A stretch of DNA of 64,000 bases from Sulfitobacter sp. HI0040 (GCF_001634885.1 NZ_LWEX01000079.1:26982-90981); one strand, 5' to 3'; numbered from the stretch's first letter, positions 8,030-17,353 are shown. The notes: generated by a model from the sequence alone, not told the origin. A program made the numbers and translations.

Positions 8030-9060
8030 ACGCGCAACTCGACGTTCTTCACGCCGGGCCGGGCATGACGGTGCAGGATCGGGGCCGCCGGGGCTTCCGG
8101 GCGCAAGGCCTGACCGCAGGCGGTGCCGCCGACAGGATGGCCTTGGCCGAAGGTGCAGCACTGCTCGATCAGTCGGGCGATCTTGCGGCGATCGAAATGG
8201 CAGGCGCGGGGGGAAGCTTTCGTTGCACCAGTGATCTGCGCATCGCCCTGACCGGGGCAGATATGGGCGCCTCCGCAGATGGCGCCCCGCTGGCGTGGAA
8301 CGCCTGTCATTTGCTGCCTGCCGGAACGACGCTCACCCTCGGGGGCGCGAAGGACGGTTCTTACGGCTATCTCCATGTGGGTGGTGGAATTGCCACCGAA
8401 CCGGTCATGGGGGCCCGCGCCGGGCATCTTGCCGCCGGTCTGGGCGAGGCAATCGCGGCGGGCGACAGCCTCCCCCTCGGGCCTGACAAGGGGGGGCCGA
8501 CGGGGCGGATACTCGAACGCGGCGACAGGTTCGGGGGCGGCACCGTCCATATCGTCGCCAGCATGCAGACCGCGAACTTCGCCGCGGAGACGCTCGACCG
8601 GTTCGTGGATACCGAATTTCGGCGCGATACGCGGGCCAACCGGGTGGGGGTTCGCATGACCCATGATGGCGAAGGTTTCTTCGCCGAAGGTCAGCTCAGC
8701 ATCGTTTCGGAAGTGATTGTACCGGGCGACATCCAGATCACGGGCGACGGTGCCCCCTATGTGTTGATGGGCGAATGCCAGACGACAGGCGGTTACCCGA
8801 GAATCGGCACGGTGCTTCCCTCCGATCTGCCTCGCGTGGCACAGGCCCGTGCCGGCGATCCCATACGCTTTCGCCTGATCGAGACGGAGGAGGCCATCAC
8901 GCTGGAGCGCCGCGCGCGCGACTGGCTGGCCGGTATCGCAGGTCGGATCGCACCCCTCACCCGGAACCCACATGAAATGCGCGATCTGCTGTCCTACCAA
9001 CTGGTCGGGGGCGCGGTCTCCGCCACGGCGGATCCATTCGAGGAAGAGGATAGGAAATGA
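8026..9060 (+). CDS. pxpC: 5-oxoprolinase subunit C (biotin-dependent carboxyltransferase-like family)
   Basis: The 344-aa partner of PxpB, of the KipA/AHS2 family. The N-terminus LDVLHAGPGMTVQDRGRRGF is the family hallmark, and the C-terminal region around YQTTGGYPRIGTV is recognisable as ECQTTGGYPRIGTVLPSDL. Despite the family name there is no biotin attachment motif. It overlaps pxpB and pxpA by 4 bp at each end (ATGA both times), so the three subunits are translationally coupled in the order B-C-A and should be made in equal amounts. Confidence 0.92.
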   Translation: MNAQLDVLHAGPGMTVQDRGRRGFRAQGLTAGGAADRMALAEGAALLDQSGDLAAIEMAGAGGSFRCTSDLRIALTGADMGASADGAPLAWNACHLLPAGTTLTLGGAKDGSYGYLHVGGGIATEPVMGARAGHLAAGLGEAIAAGDSLPLGPDKGGPTGRILERGDRFGGGTVHIVASMQTANFAAETLDRFVDTEFRRDTRANRVGVRMTHDGEGFFAEGQLSIVSEVIVPGDIQITGDGAPYVLMGECQTTGGYPRIGTVLPSDLPRVAQARAGDPIRFRLIETEEAITLERRARDWLAGIAGRIAPLTRNPHEMRDLLSYQLVGGAVSATADPFEEEDRK

Positions 9061-9824
9061 CACAGGTCGATCTCAACGCCGACATGGGCGAAAGCTTCGG
9101 TTCTTGGAAAATGGGCAACGATCCCGCCCTGCTGGAAATCGTCACCTCGGCGAATATCGCCTGCGGGGGCCATGCCGGTGACCCGGACGTGATGGCGCGC
9201 ACGATGTCGCTCGCGGCCAGCAACGGTGTGGGCATCGGTGCCCATCCGGGCTTCATGGATATTTCGGGCTTCGGGCGATTTCGAATGTCCGTCCCCCGCG
9301 CCACCCTTCAAAACCAAATCCGGTATCAGGTTGCCGCAAGCATCGGGATGGCCCGAAGCCTCGGGGCGCAGGTCCGGCACCTCAAATTGCACGGCGCCGT
9401 GGCTAATATGGCGTCGGAGGACGAGACGCTGGCGCGCGACCTTTTCGAGGCGGCGCTGTCGGTGGCCCCTGATCTCATCGTCATGGTCCTGTCCGAAACC
9501 GCGCAGCAAAAGGCAGCGGAGGGGCTCGGTTGCCGCTGGGCGGGCGAGATTTTTGCCGACCGCGCCTATAACGACGATGCAACGCTGGTGGACCGATCAC
9601 TGCCCGGTGCGGTGATCCACGATGCCGAAGCCGCCGGCAAGCGCATGGCGCAAATGGTGACCGAAGGGGCCATCATCACCGAAAGCGGCAAACGCATCCC
9701 CGCGGCCATCGATACGATCTGCCTGCACGGCGACACGCCCGAAGCTGTCGATATCGCGAAATCCGTGCGCGCGGCGCTGCAAGACGCCGACATCACGTTG
9801 CGCACCTTCGACGGGCGGGGTTGA
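9057..9824 (+). CDS. pxpA: 5-oxoprolinase subunit A (LamB/YcsF family)
   Basis: The third PxpABC subunit, 255 aa. MTQVDLNADMGESFGSWKMG, IACGGHAGDP (about residues 37-46) and IGAHPGFMD are the LamB/YcsF signature blocks; the fold is a deacetylase-like beta/alpha barrel, and the Asp and His residues in these blocks are the likely catalytic set. It is the last gene of the operon; tRNA-Lys lies 19 bp beyond on the opposite strand and no terminator is evident between them. Confidence 0.95.
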   Translation: MTQVDLNADMGESFGSWKMGNDPALLEIVTSANIACGGHAGDPDVMARTMSLAASNGVGIGAHPGFMDISGFGRFRMSVPRATLQNQIRYQVAASIGMARSLGAQVRHLKLHGAVANMASEDETLARDLFEAALSVAPDLIVMVLSETAQQKAAEGLGCRWAGEIFADRAYNDDATLVDRSLPGAVIHDAEAAGKRMAQMVTEGAIITESGKRIPAAIDTICLHGDTPEAVDIAKSVRAALQDADITLRTFDGRG

Positions 9825-9843
9825 TCCTGAAGGAAGATTTCAG

Positions 9844-9919
9844 TGGTGAGCCGTGCAGGATTCGAACCTGCGACCCACTGATTAAAAGTCAGTTGCTCTA
9901 CCAACTGAGCTAACGGCCC
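9844..9919 (-). tRNA. tRNA-Lys (anticodon TTT)
   Basis: A 76-nt minus-strand cloverleaf with acceptor arms GGGCCGT and ACGGCTC (one G-T pair), D arm TAGCTCAGTTGGTAGAGC, anticodon loop CTTTTAA giving TTT, T loop TTCGAAT and an encoded CCA. It is convergent with pxpA and divergent from dapF. Confidence 0.97.
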
Positions 9920-10015
9920 ACTAGGCGGAGTACCTAGAAAGTTGCGCCGGGGGGGTCAAGCCCGAAACGTCGGAAATTCCGCGGCCCGCTGGATATATGC
10001 AGCAGGCGGGAGTAT

Positions 10016-10861
10016 ATGCGCCGGATGAGCACCGGATTCCCAAATGGCCTGCCCTTCATGAAGATGCATGGGCTGGGTAACGACTTCGTCGTCGTCGACG
10101 CGCGGCAGGGTCAAAACCCTGTCACCGATGCGCTCGCGTGTGGCATTGCGGACCGGCATCGCGGCGTCGGCTTCGACCAACTGGCGGTGATCGGAAAGCC
10201 CGATGATGGCGCTGTCAGGCTCACCTTTTACAATGCGGACGGATCGCTTTCCGCGGCTTGCGGCAACGCGACCCGCTGCATTGCCCGCTACCTGATGGAC
10301 GAAAGCGGCGATGCGGCAATCACGCTGAAGACTGAACGTGGCCTGCTGGAGGCGCGGGATGCGGGCCGGGGGCTGACCTCGGTCAATATGCTGCACCCTC
10401 AGCTAGACTGGCAGGAAATCCCGCTCGTGCGAGAAATGGACACTCTGGTTCTGCCGATCGAGGGCGAGCCGACGGCGACGGGCATGGGCAACCCTCATTG
10501 CAGCTTTTTCGTCGCGGATGCCGAGGCGGCCGACCTTGAGGATATCGGCGCACGGATGGAGCATCACCCCCTCTTCCCCCAGCGCACCAATGTACAGCTG
10601 GCCCAGATCGTCGGGACCGACCACATCCGGATGCGGGTCTGGGAACGGGGCGTCGGAGTTACACTGGCCTCCGGTTCCTCCAGCTGCGCGGTGGCCGTGG
10701 CGGCGGCGCGCAGGGGGCTTACCGGACGGTCGGTCAAGATCGATCTGGACGGCGGCACGCTCGATATTGACTGGCGTGAAGACGGCGTTTGGATGACCGG
10801 ACCAACGATGCACGTCTTCAGCGGGGCGCTCAGCCCTGCGTTTCTGGAGTCCCTGGCATGA
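10016..10861 (+). CDS. dapF: Diaminopimelate epimerase
   Basis: Interconverts LL- and meso-diaminopimelate for lysine and peptidoglycan synthesis. KMHGLGNDFVVVDAR (about 16-30) and the first catalytic Cys in AACGNATRC (C82) are present. The second catalytic Cys, normally in a TLACGTGACA-type block, is Ser here: TLASGSSSCA puts Ser219 at that position, with Cys224 five residues later. Length (281 aa) is normal and the rest of the protein is intact, so it is not a pseudogene. ATG at 10016 or 10025 are both possible starts; GGGAG at 10008-10012 is close to the first. The stop overlaps mtaB by ATGA. Confidence 0.93.
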   Translation: MRRMSTGFPNGLPFMKMHGLGNDFVVVDARQGQNPVTDALACGIADRHRGVGFDQLAVIGKPDDGAVRLTFYNADGSLSAACGNATRCIARYLMDESGDAAITLKTERGLLEARDAGRGLTSVNMLHPQLDWQEIPLVREMDTLVLPIEGEPTATGMGNPHCSFFVADAEAADLEDIGARMEHHPLFPQRTNVQLAQIVGTDHIRMRVWERGVGVTLASGSSSCAVAVAAARRGLTGRSVKIDLDGGTLDIDWREDGVWMTGPTMHVFSGALSPAFLESLA

Positions 10862-12111
10862 GCGCGCCTGTCTTCCGCACCATGGGGTGCCGGTTGAACG
10901 CCTATGAAACAGAGGCGATGAAGGACCTCGCCGCGCAGGCGGGGTTAGAAAACGCGGTTGTGGTCAATACCTGCGCTGTCACGGCGGAAGCCGTGCGCAA
11001 AGCGCGGCAGGATATCCGCCGCCTGCGCCGGGAACATCCCGATGCCCGGCTGATCGTCACCGGCTGCGCCGCGCAGACCGAGCCCGAGACATTCTCCGCC
11101 ATGGAGGAGGTCGACGCCGTTATCGGCAATACAGAAAAGATGGCCCCGGAGACATGGCAGGGCATGGCAGCCGATTTCATCGGTGAGACAGAGGCCCTGC
11201 AGGTGGATGACATCATGTCCATCACCGAAACAGCAGGTCATCTGATCGACGGTTTCGGTACCCGCAGCCGCGCCTACGTTCAGGTGCAGAACGGCTGCGA
11301 CCACCGTTGCACCTTCTGCATCATTCCTTTCGGGCGCGGAAACTCACGGTCCGTGCCTGCCGGGGTCGTGGTGGACCAGATCAAGCGGCTGGTTCAGAAA
11401 GGCTTCAACGAAGTTGTACTGACCGGCGTGGACCTCACAAGCTGGGGGGCCGATCTGCCCGCCAGCCCCAAGCTCGGCGATCTGGTCATGCGGATCCTGC
11501 GGCTGGTGCCCGACCTTCGGCGGCTGCGCATTTCCTCCATCGACTCGATCGAGGTGGACGAGAACCTGATGCAGGCCATCGCGACGGAACCGCGCCTGAT
11601 GCCCCACCTGCATCTCAGCCTGCAGCATGGCGACGACATGATCCTGAAGCGCATGAAGCGCCGCCACCTGCGCGACGATGCGATCCGCTTCACCGAAGAG
11701 GCACGCCGCCTGCGGCCCGAAATGACCTTCGGCGCGGACATAATCGCGGGTTTCCCGACAGAGACCGACGCGATGTTCGAAAACTCTTTGAAGCTGGTGG
11801 ATGACTGCGCGCTGACTTGGCTTCACGTCTTCCCTTATTCCGCCCGACCGGGCACGCCGGCGGCCCGGATGCCAGCAGTAGACGGCGCCACGATCAAGGA
11901 ACGTGCCGCCCGCCTGCGCGCCGCAGGCGCCGACCGTGTCTCCCTCCACCTGCAGGAGCAGGTCGGACGCCCCCACAGTGTTCTCATGGAAAGCCCGCAT
12001 ATGGGCCGGACAGAGCAGTTCACCGAAGTACGTTTCAAAGTGGCACAGCAGGAAGGCGCGGTGGTTGACGCTGTTATTGAGGGCCGATCCGCCGACCATC
12101 TGCTGGCATAA
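10858..12111 (+). CDS. mtaB: tRNA t6A37 methylthiotransferase MtaB
   Basis: A radical-SAM enzyme that adds a methylthio group to t6A37 of tRNAs reading ANN codons, giving ms2t6A. The N-terminal cluster domain has Cys11, Cys39 and Cys70 (MGCRLNAYE, NTCAVT, TGCAAQ). The radical-SAM cluster motif CDHRCTFC is Cys147/151/154. A C-terminal TRAM-like region follows to residue 417. The start is ATG at 10858, overlapping the dapF stop by 4 bp; a TTG further upstream would run inside dapF. Confidence 0.93.
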   Translation: MSAPVFRTMGCRLNAYETEAMKDLAAQAGLENAVVVNTCAVTAEAVRKARQDIRRLRREHPDARLIVTGCAAQTEPETFSAMEEVDAVIGNTEKMAPETWQGMAADFIGETEALQVDDIMSITETAGHLIDGFGTRSRAYVQVQNGCDHRCTFCIIPFGRGNSRSVPAGVVVDQIKRLVQKGFNEVVLTGVDLTSWGADLPASPKLGDLVMRILRLVPDLRRLRISSIDSIEVDENLMQAIATEPRLMPHLHLSLQHGDDMILKRMKRRHLRDDAIRFTEEARRLRPEMTFGADIIAGFPTETDAMFENSLKLVDDCALTWLHVFPYSARPGTPAARMPAVDGATIKERAARLRAAGADRVSLHLQEQVGRPHSVLMESPHMGRTEQFTEVRFKVAQQEGAVVDAVIEGRSADHLLA

Positions 12112-12340
12112 GCTTCGGCGGTTGCAAAGATTTCCGCGACACATGTGAACCGGGTCACTGACAGCCCATCGCCCGAGAGGCACATTCACCAATGTAGAGA
12201 GCGTCAGCCCGCGATTGCCCCGGCCAAATATTCGCGGTCGCCGCGTGTTGGCATTTTCAGCCCTGCCGGGGGAGGGCTCGATCGCGCGCTGTTTGCTGTG
12301 CCGATCGCAAGGGTCATGGCCAGTGTTCTCCCGGTATTTA
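12112..12340. other. Intergenic region after mtaB, no gene recognised
   Basis: About 230 bp between mtaB and a promoter-like sequence. Frames here are open only as extensions of antisense shadows of mtaB or petC and have no ribosome-binding sites or family features. I see no repeat, tRNA or clear hairpin in it. Confidence 0.5.
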
Positions 12341-12433
12341 TTGACGGATGGCGTGCAAAGGTCCGATAGCTTCCCCCATTGGTCCAAACGTCAAAGACCC
12401 TTCCGAATTGTCCCGTTCGGAAGGGTCTTTTTT
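12341..12433 (+). ncRNA. Candidate small RNA: promoter plus intrinsic terminator
   Basis: TTGACG (12341-12346), an 18-bp spacer and GATAGC (12365-12370) look like a sigma-70 promoter. A transcript starting near 12377 would end only about 55 nt later at the strong terminator 12393-12432. No start codon with a ribosome-binding site lies between. The unit lies 230 bp beyond mtaB and opposes petC. It could be an independent small RNA, or simply the shared terminator of mtaB and petABC beside a chance promoter match. Confidence 0.35.
12393..12432 (+). terminator. Strong intrinsic terminator between mtaB and petC
   Basis: AAAGACCCTTCCGAA (12393-12407) pairs over 15 bp with TTCGGAAGGGTCTTT (12416-12430), ending in a run of six T on the plus strand. 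On the minus strand the stem is followed by TTTGACG, so it may also stop petABC transcription from the other side. Confidence 0.85.
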
Positions 12434-12458
12434 AGCTCTCAGGTCTGACTGGGAAAAG

Positions 12459-13721
12459 TCAGCTTTCCTTGTGCTTGTGACGGGCCCAGAGGCGTTTGTT
12501 CGTCAGGTAAAGCAGCACAGACAGCAGGGTCAGGAAAATCACGCCCGCGAAACCGGCTTGCTTGCGACCGGCGAGTTTCGGTTCGGCCGTCCACATCAGG
12601 AAGGCGGAGACGTCCTCCGACAGATGCTGCAGATCGTTGGCATGTTCATCCACAAACTCGACCTGACCGTCGCCCAAGGGCGGAGCCATGGCGATCCAGC
12701 CGCCGGGGAAGACCGAGTTTCCATAAAGCACTGTGCCTGCCTGTTCCTTCTCTTCACCGGTATAGCTGGTCAGCAGGGCGGTGATATACTCCGGCCCGCC
12801 GATACCCTTGAAGAACTGGTTGATGCCAAGGCCATAGGGGCCGTGGAAGGCGGCACGCTTCTTCGCCATCAGCGAAAGGTCAGGCGCATTGGCGAGGTTC
12901 GACTGCGGGAAGTGATCCACCGGGGTCGCCGGGCGCGTGTCGTCGAGTTCCGAATCGTAGACATCGAACTGCTTGGCGTATTCGATCACCTGCGCTTCGG
13001 GCAGGTTGGGGCCGGTTTCGTCACCCAGCGTACGCATCGCCACATATTCCAACCCGTGGCAGGCGGCGCAGACTTCGGTGTAGATCTGCAGACCACGCTG
13101 AAGCTGGTTCACGTCATAGGCGCCGAAGGGACCATCGAAGGAAAAATCGATGTTCTCGATATACGGTGTTCCATGGCCATCGTCGTCGCCGTGATCGTCC
13201 TCGGCGGCGGCATGGTCGTCTTCTTTCTGACCGTGGTCATCGTCATCCATGACGCCGACTTCGGTATCTTCGCCATGGGCCTGACCGCTCACATCATCCT
13301 CTGCGATGACCTCGGTCTGGCTTTCTTCGACCGCATCGGGCTGATCCTCGGCGACTTCCTCGGCTGCTTCGGCGGCCTCGTCCTGAACGACGTCCTCGTT
13401 CACGCCGACATCTTCACGCGCGGCATCCGCGCCTTCGGCGGAGGGCAGTGCGTCGTCAGAGGCGGCTTCGACGTTCGTGTCGTCGCTGGCATCGGTTGCC
13501 TGTGCGGCAACCGAACCCGTTTCTTCAGTCGTAACGGCATCACCCTGAACGGTCGTCGTGACCTGTTCGCGGGTCTCCGTGTCCTCCTGCGTTTGCACCT
13601 GCGGGGAGGTGACGCGCTGGCCGGTGGCCGGCGCCTCGGTCGTTTCCTGCGCCAGCACGGTGGAGGCGGCTCCGACGAAACCGGCAGCGACCACGGCGGT
13701 TAGGATGTTGGTCTTCATCAT
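12459..13721 (-). CDS. petC: Cytochrome c1 of the bc1 complex, with long acidic N-terminal extension
   Basis: The c-type haem subunit that passes electrons from the Rieske protein to cytochrome c in the periplasm. Residues 1-24 are a signal peptide ending in VLA. Residues 25-184 are a low-complexity stretch with about 50 Asp/Glu and only four Lys/Arg, His/Asp-rich towards its end. The conserved domain follows: haem motif CAACH at 218-222, a Met ligand in MAPPL, and a C-terminal membrane anchor before RHKHKES. Paracoccus cytochrome c1 is known for a similar acidic insert. ATG at 13721 has AAGGA 8 bases upstream; ATG at 13727 is also possible. Last gene of petABC. Confidence 0.95.
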   Translation of the reverse strand: MMKTNILTAVVAAGFVGAASTVLAQETTEAPATGQRVTSPQVQTQEDTETREQVTTTVQGDAVTTEETGSVAAQATDASDDTNVEAASDDALPSAEGADAAREDVGVNEDVVQDEAAEAAEEVAEDQPDAVEESQTEVIAEDDVSGQAHGEDTEVGVMDDDDHGQKEDDHAAAEDDHGDDDGHGTPYIENIDFSFDGPFGAYDVNQLQRGLQIYTEVCAACHGLEYVAMRTLGDETGPNLPEAQVIEYAKQFDVYDSELDDTRPATPVDHFPQSNLANAPDLSLMAKKRAAFHGPYGLGINQFFKGIGGPEYITALLTSYTGEEKEQAGTVLYGNSVFPGGWIAMAPPLGDGQVEFVDEHANDLQHLSEDVSAFLMWTAEPKLAGRKQAGFAGVIFLTLLSVLLYLTNKRLWARHKHKES

Positions 13722-13732
13722 AGTCATGGTCC

Positions 13733-15076
13733 TTACTCTGCCGGCTTGACCAGCGTTTTGGTGCCGCCGGCCTTGGGCGCGAAATGAGCGTCGAAGTCTT
13801 CTTCGATGGTCGCAGGCGGGATCAGCGGTTTCTCGATCACGCCGAGCAGCGGCAGGATCACCAGGAAGTAGGCGAACCAATAGGCCGAGGCGATCAGCGA
13901 GAAGGTTGCATAAGGCTCTTCCGCGGGCATGGCACCCAGCCACATCAGCGCGAAGAAATCAATCACCAGCAGGGCGAACCACCATTTGAACATCGGACGA
14001 TAACGGCCCGACCGTACGCTGGAGGTATCGAGCCACGGTACCAGCGCCATGACCGCGATTGCACCGAACATCGCCAGCACGCCGAAGAACTTGGCGTCGA
14101 TGATGCCACCCGTCACGAAGGACGCGATCTGAACGACCCAGACTTCGGAAGTGAACGCCCGCAGGATCGCGTAGAAGGGCAGGAAGTACCATTCGGGCAC
14201 GATATGCGCAGGCGTCGCCAGCGGGTTCGCCTCGATATAGTTGTCCGGATGGCCGAGGTAGTTCGGCATGAAGCCCACGACCGCGAAGAACACCACCAGG
14301 ATGACTGCGAGCGCGAAGAGGTCCTTGATCACGAAGTAGGGCCAGAAGGGCAGCGTGTCCTTCTCGGCTTCTTCCTTGGAACCGCGGCGCACCTCGACCC
14401 CGGTGGGGTTGTTGTTACCCGTGGTGTGGAACGCCCAGACATGCACGATCACCAGACCGGCAATCACGAAGGGTAGCAGGTAGTGCAGGCTGAAGAAACG
14501 GTTCAGCGTCGCATTGTCCACGGCAGGGCCGCCCAGCAGCAGTGTCTGCAGAGATTCACCCACGAAGGGGATTGCCCCGAAGAGACCGGTGATCACGGTC
14601 GCGCCCCAGAAGGACATCTGACCCCAGGGCAGCACGTAGCCCATGAAACCGGTAGCCATCATCAGAAGGTAAATCAGCATCCCGATGATCCACGTGACCT
14701 CACGCGGGGCCTTGTAGGAGCCGTAGTAGAGACCGCGGAAGATATGGGCATAGACCGCGACGAAGAACAACGACGCGCCGTTCATGTGCAGATACCGCAG
14801 CATGTAGCCGCCGTTCACGTTGCGCATGATATGTTCGACCGATGCGAAGGCGAGGTCCACGTGCGGGGTGTAGTGCATCACCAGAACGATACCGGTGACG
14901 ATCTGCAGCAGAAGACAGAAAACGAGGACGATGCCCCATATCCACATCCAGTTAAGGTTCTTGGGTGTGGGGATCATCAATGTGTCGTACAGCAACCCAA
15001 CGATGGGGAGCCGGCGGTGAAGCCACTTTTCGCCGCCCGTGGTCGGCTCGTAATGGTCGTGCGGAATTCCAGCCAT
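13733..15076 (-). CDS. petB: Cytochrome b of the bc1 complex
   Basis: The membrane-embedded subunit with both b haems and the quinol-oxidising (Qo) and quinone-reducing (Qi) sites. The 447 aa include eight predicted membrane helices. [15 protein letters not shown] carries the PEWY motif of the Qo site, and [14 protein letters not shown] a haem-ligand His. The C-terminus has an extra hydrophilic tail ([15 protein letters not shown]) as in other alphaproteobacteria. It is the middle gene of petABC: 14 bp from petA and about 11 bp from petC. Confidence 0.97.
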   Translation of the reverse strand: MAGIPHDHYEPTTGGEKWLHRRLPIVGLLYDTLMIPTPKNLNWMWIWGIVLVFCLLLQIVTGIVLVMHYTPHVDLAFASVEHIMRNVNGGYMLRYLHMNGASLFFVAVYAHIFRGLYYGSYKAPREVTWIIGMLIYLLMMATGFMGYVLPWGQMSFWGATVITGLFGAIPFVGESLQTLLLGGPAVDNATLNRFFSLHYLLPFVIAGLVIVHVWAFHTTGNNNPTGVEVRRGSKEEAEKDTLPFWPYFVIKDLFALAVILVVFFAVVGFMPNYLGHPDNYIEANPLATPAHIVPEWYFLPFYAILRAFTSEVWVVQIASFVTGGIIDAKFFGVLAMFGAIAVMALVPWLDTSSVRSGRYRPMFKWWFALLVIDFFALMWLGAMPAEEPYATFSLIASAYWFAYFLVILPLLGVIEKPLIPPATIEEDFDAHFAPKAGGTKTLVKPAE

Positions 15077-15090
15077 TTGCGTGTGCTCCC

Positions 15091-15651
15091 TTAACCCAGC
15101 TTCAACGTGGATTCGTCAAGAAATTCGGCGACCGGCACCAGCAGGTTCAGGGGCGCGGGTCCTTTGCGGATCCGTCCCGCCGTGTCGTAGTGCGACCCGT
15201 GACACGGGCAGAACCAGCCCCCGAAATCGCCCGCGTCACCCAGCGGAACACATCCCAGATGCGTGCAGACGCCGATCTGGACCAGCCATTCGCCGGTGTC
15301 GTCCAGCGCGCGGTTCTCGTCGGTTGCGAGCACATCGCCCGAAAGGTTCTCGTTCTGGGCAGTCGGGTCGGGCAGGTCGCTGATATCGACGGAACGCGCC
15401 TCGACGATCTCTTCCTCGGTACGGCGGCGAATGAACACCGGCTTGCCCAGCCATTTCACGGTCAGCTGCGAGCCACGCTCAAGCCCGGAGACATCCACGC
15501 GGATCGACGAAAGCGCCTTTACGTCCGCCGAAGGGTTCATCTGGTTCACAAGTGGCCAGACCGCCGCACCGACCGCGACGGCCCCGGTGCCTGCGGTCGC
15601 GTAATAGAGGAAGTCCCTCCGGTTACCTGCGTGTTCTTCAGCTTGGGACAC
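15091..15651 (-). CDS. petA: Rieske iron-sulfur subunit of the bc1 complex
   Basis: The 2Fe-2S subunit of the bc1 complex that accepts the first electron from quinol. CTHLGC and CPCHGS supply the two Cys and two His cluster ligands. The N-terminal twin-arginine segment [12 protein letters not shown] followed by a hydrophobic helix is an uncleaved Tat signal anchor. The start is GTG at 15651 (186 aa): a GGAG lies 8 bases upstream and the N-terminus [13 protein letters not shown] fits known Rhodobacter sequences; an upstream ATG would add ten foreign residues. First gene of petABC. Confidence 0.96.
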   Translation of the reverse strand: MSQAEEHAGNRRDFLYYATAGTGAVAVGAAVWPLVNQMNPSADVKALSSIRVDVSGLERGSQLTVKWLGKPVFIRRRTEEEIVEARSVDISDLPDPTAQNENLSGDVLATDENRALDDTGEWLVQIGVCTHLGCVPLGDAGDFGGWFCPCHGSHYDTAGRIRKGPAPLNLLVPVAEFLDESTLKLG

Positions 15652-15830
15652 GGGTTTTCTCCAATTTTCTGGCCAAAGCACGGCCGTCAGACATGGCGAC
15701 CGCCTGCGGACAGGCGATCTTGCTTCAGGGGGTATCTACCGGGCCATCGCGCGCCCGTCCAGATGGCAATGGCGCGCAAACCGTCGCAGGTGGCCTGCGC
15801 GGGACGGAAAAGCTTGCGATTGTGGCAATA

Positions 15831-16442
15831 CTACCCGGCCGGGGGCGCCGTCGCCCGCATCGATGCGCGCGAATCGAACTCTTCGAACCATGCGGCGAGC
15901 GCCGGGTTGCCATTGCGCCAGCCCCGCGCGCCATGGCGAAACTCAACATATCCCAGCGCGCAGCCCACGGCGATCTGCCCCATGTCGAGCGGGCCGGACA
16001 GATGGCTGATCCAACGGCTCTCCAGCGCCGAACAGGCCCGGGCAATCTTCCCCCACTGACCTTCGACCCAGCTTTCCAATCGCTTGTCTTCGGGACGCAG
16101 CCGGTTTTCGTAGATCATCAGCAGGGCGGCATCGAGCATGCCGTCCGCCGTGGCCTCCAGCGTCAGGGTTTCCCAGCGTGCCGGACCGCTCGGATAGAGC
16201 CGGGCCGTCGCCCTGTCATCCAGATAGGCGCAAATGACACGGCTGTCATAAAGCGTCGGCCCGTCGTCCCGCTCCAGCGCGGGAACCTTGGTCAGCGGAT
16301 TGCTGGCTTCCAGCCCTTCCGCCGGGTTCAACGGCGTCCCGGAGGCTTCGTGCAACGTGACATCCGCGATCTGGCCGGTTTCGTGCAGCAGGACCATGAC
16401 CTTGCGCACATAGGGCGAGGTCGGAGAATAATGGAGTTTCAT
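15831..16442 (-). CDS. Glutathione S-transferase family protein
   Basis: A 203-aa protein with a thioredoxin-like N-terminal domain (MKLHYSPTSPYVRKVMVLLHE, about 1-75; the SPYVRK segment is where the catalytic Ser or Cys would sit) and the all-helical C-terminal GST domain. The glutathione-binding block KVPALERDDGPTLYDSRVI is recognisable. Bacterial members of this type often lack a known substrate. It is a single gene, 180 bp downstream of no same-strand partner, between petA and the PaiB-like gene. Confidence 0.85.
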   Translation of the reverse strand: MKLHYSPTSPYVRKVMVLLHETGQIADVTLHEASGTPLNPAEGLEASNPLTKVPALERDDGPTLYDSRVICAYLDDRATARLYPSGPARWETLTLEATADGMLDAALLMIYENRLRPEDKRLESWVEGQWGKIARACSALESRWISHLSGPLDMGQIAVGCALGYVEFRHGARGWRNGNPALAAWFEEFDSRASMRATAPPAG

Positions 16443-16538
16443 GCGCTGTTCCTCATGATGATCCGCGCAGTCTTTACCGAACGGCGACCCAACACAATGG
16501 GTCAGAGGTTCGTCGCGTCATCGGGGGGTCTCCGCCCT

Positions 16539-17153
16539 TCAGCCATCCCGCATCAACCGGGCCATCACGCCCGGGTCGGTGCCGAACCCGTGGGACTGCA
16601 TTTCGGACGCGGCGGAAAGCCGGGCGGGCTCGTCCTTGTTTTGGCCCAGCTTCCATGTGCCATCGACCTCATGCACGTTCAGCCGGTAGGGCAGGATCAT
16701 CCGCATCAACCGGCTGCGCGCTTCCTCCGTCATCTTGTCCATGGTCCACGCCCGCTTCGGGGCAAGACGGCTCTCGAAGAACGCGGATTGCCGGGCCAGA
16801 AGCGGCTCCAACTCTGCCAGCGGCAGGGGTTCGAGTTCTCCTATCAGGTGAACGGCCACGTAGTTCCACGTCGGCACCTGATCCTCGATCCCGTACCAGT
16901 CGGGGGAAACATAGCTGTGCGGCCCCGATACCGCGAGCCGTACCTGCAAAGGCTCCCTGCCCAGCCGGGCGATGGGATTGGAACGGACCAGATGCAACTC
17001 GGCGCTCGTGCCCTCTTCGTCCAGCACGAATGGCACATGAGACATCAGCGGCCCATCGGGACCCGCGACAGCCATGATGCCGAAGGCGGCATCACGGGCG
17101 AAGGCGACATTGCGTTCACGCGGAGTGGTGCGAAAGACGGGATTGGGATGCAT
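16539..17153 (-). CDS. PaiB-like FMN-binding protein
   Basis: A 204-aa protein of the FMN-binding split-barrel family typified by Bacillus subtilis PaiB, annotated as a negative transcriptional regulator although biochemical support is thin. MHPNPVFRTTP, the LMSHVPFVLDE block, SPDWYGIEDQVPTWNYVAVH and the end WKLGQNK are diagnostic. It is divergent from an FMN riboswitch and ribH2, so the neighbours share a flavin theme; whether they are functionally linked is my inference. Confidence 0.85.
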   Translation of the reverse strand: MHPNPVFRTTPRERNVAFARDAAFGIMAVAGPDGPLMSHVPFVLDEEGTSAELHLVRSNPIARLGREPLQVRLAVSGPHSYVSPDWYGIEDQVPTWNYVAVHLIGELEPLPLAELEPLLARQSAFFESRLAPKRAWTMDKMTEEARSRLMRMILPYRLNVHEVDGTWKLGQNKDEPARLSAASEMQSHGFGTDPGVMARLMRDG

Positions 17154-17218
17154 CAGGCGGTCTCCGTGTCTGGCGTATTTCTATTGCGCCCGTGCCGGGC
17201 CTTTGGCAACCTGTCTGC

Positions 17219-17353
17219 ATTCTCAGGGCGGGGTGAAATTCCCCACCGGCGGTATGTGGCCTGCGCCACGAGCCCGCGAGCGGCCCTTCCGGGGGTGTCA
17301 GCAGATCCGGTGAGATGCCGGAGCCGACGGTCATAGTCCGGATGAAAGAGAAT
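17219..17353 (+). promoter_or_regulatory. FMN riboswitch (RFN element)
   Basis: The conserved RFN core is plain: ATTCTC (17219-17224) pairs with GAGAAT (17348-17353) as P1; within it lie AGGGCGGGGTGAAATTCCCC, the CCGGCGGTA block, GAGCCCGCGAGCG, GTCAGCAGATCCGGTG and CCGACGGTCATAGTCCGGAT. It sits 80 bp before ribH2. A GGGCGC/GCGCTC hairpin (17364-17378) in between may belong to the expression platform. With no T-run visible, control of translation looks likelier than termination. High FMN should turn the gene down. Confidence 0.95.

Noticed and set aside
12348..13703. Long open plus-strand frame antisense to petC
   Set aside because: A shadow of the acidic, low-complexity coding sequence in a GC-rich gene; no family features, and petC has signal peptide, haem motif and membrane anchor.
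12459..13943. Longer start for cytochrome c1 reaching into petB
   Set aside because: Residues before the signal peptide are the petB tail read in another frame; the signal peptide and AAGGA site place the start at 13721-13727.
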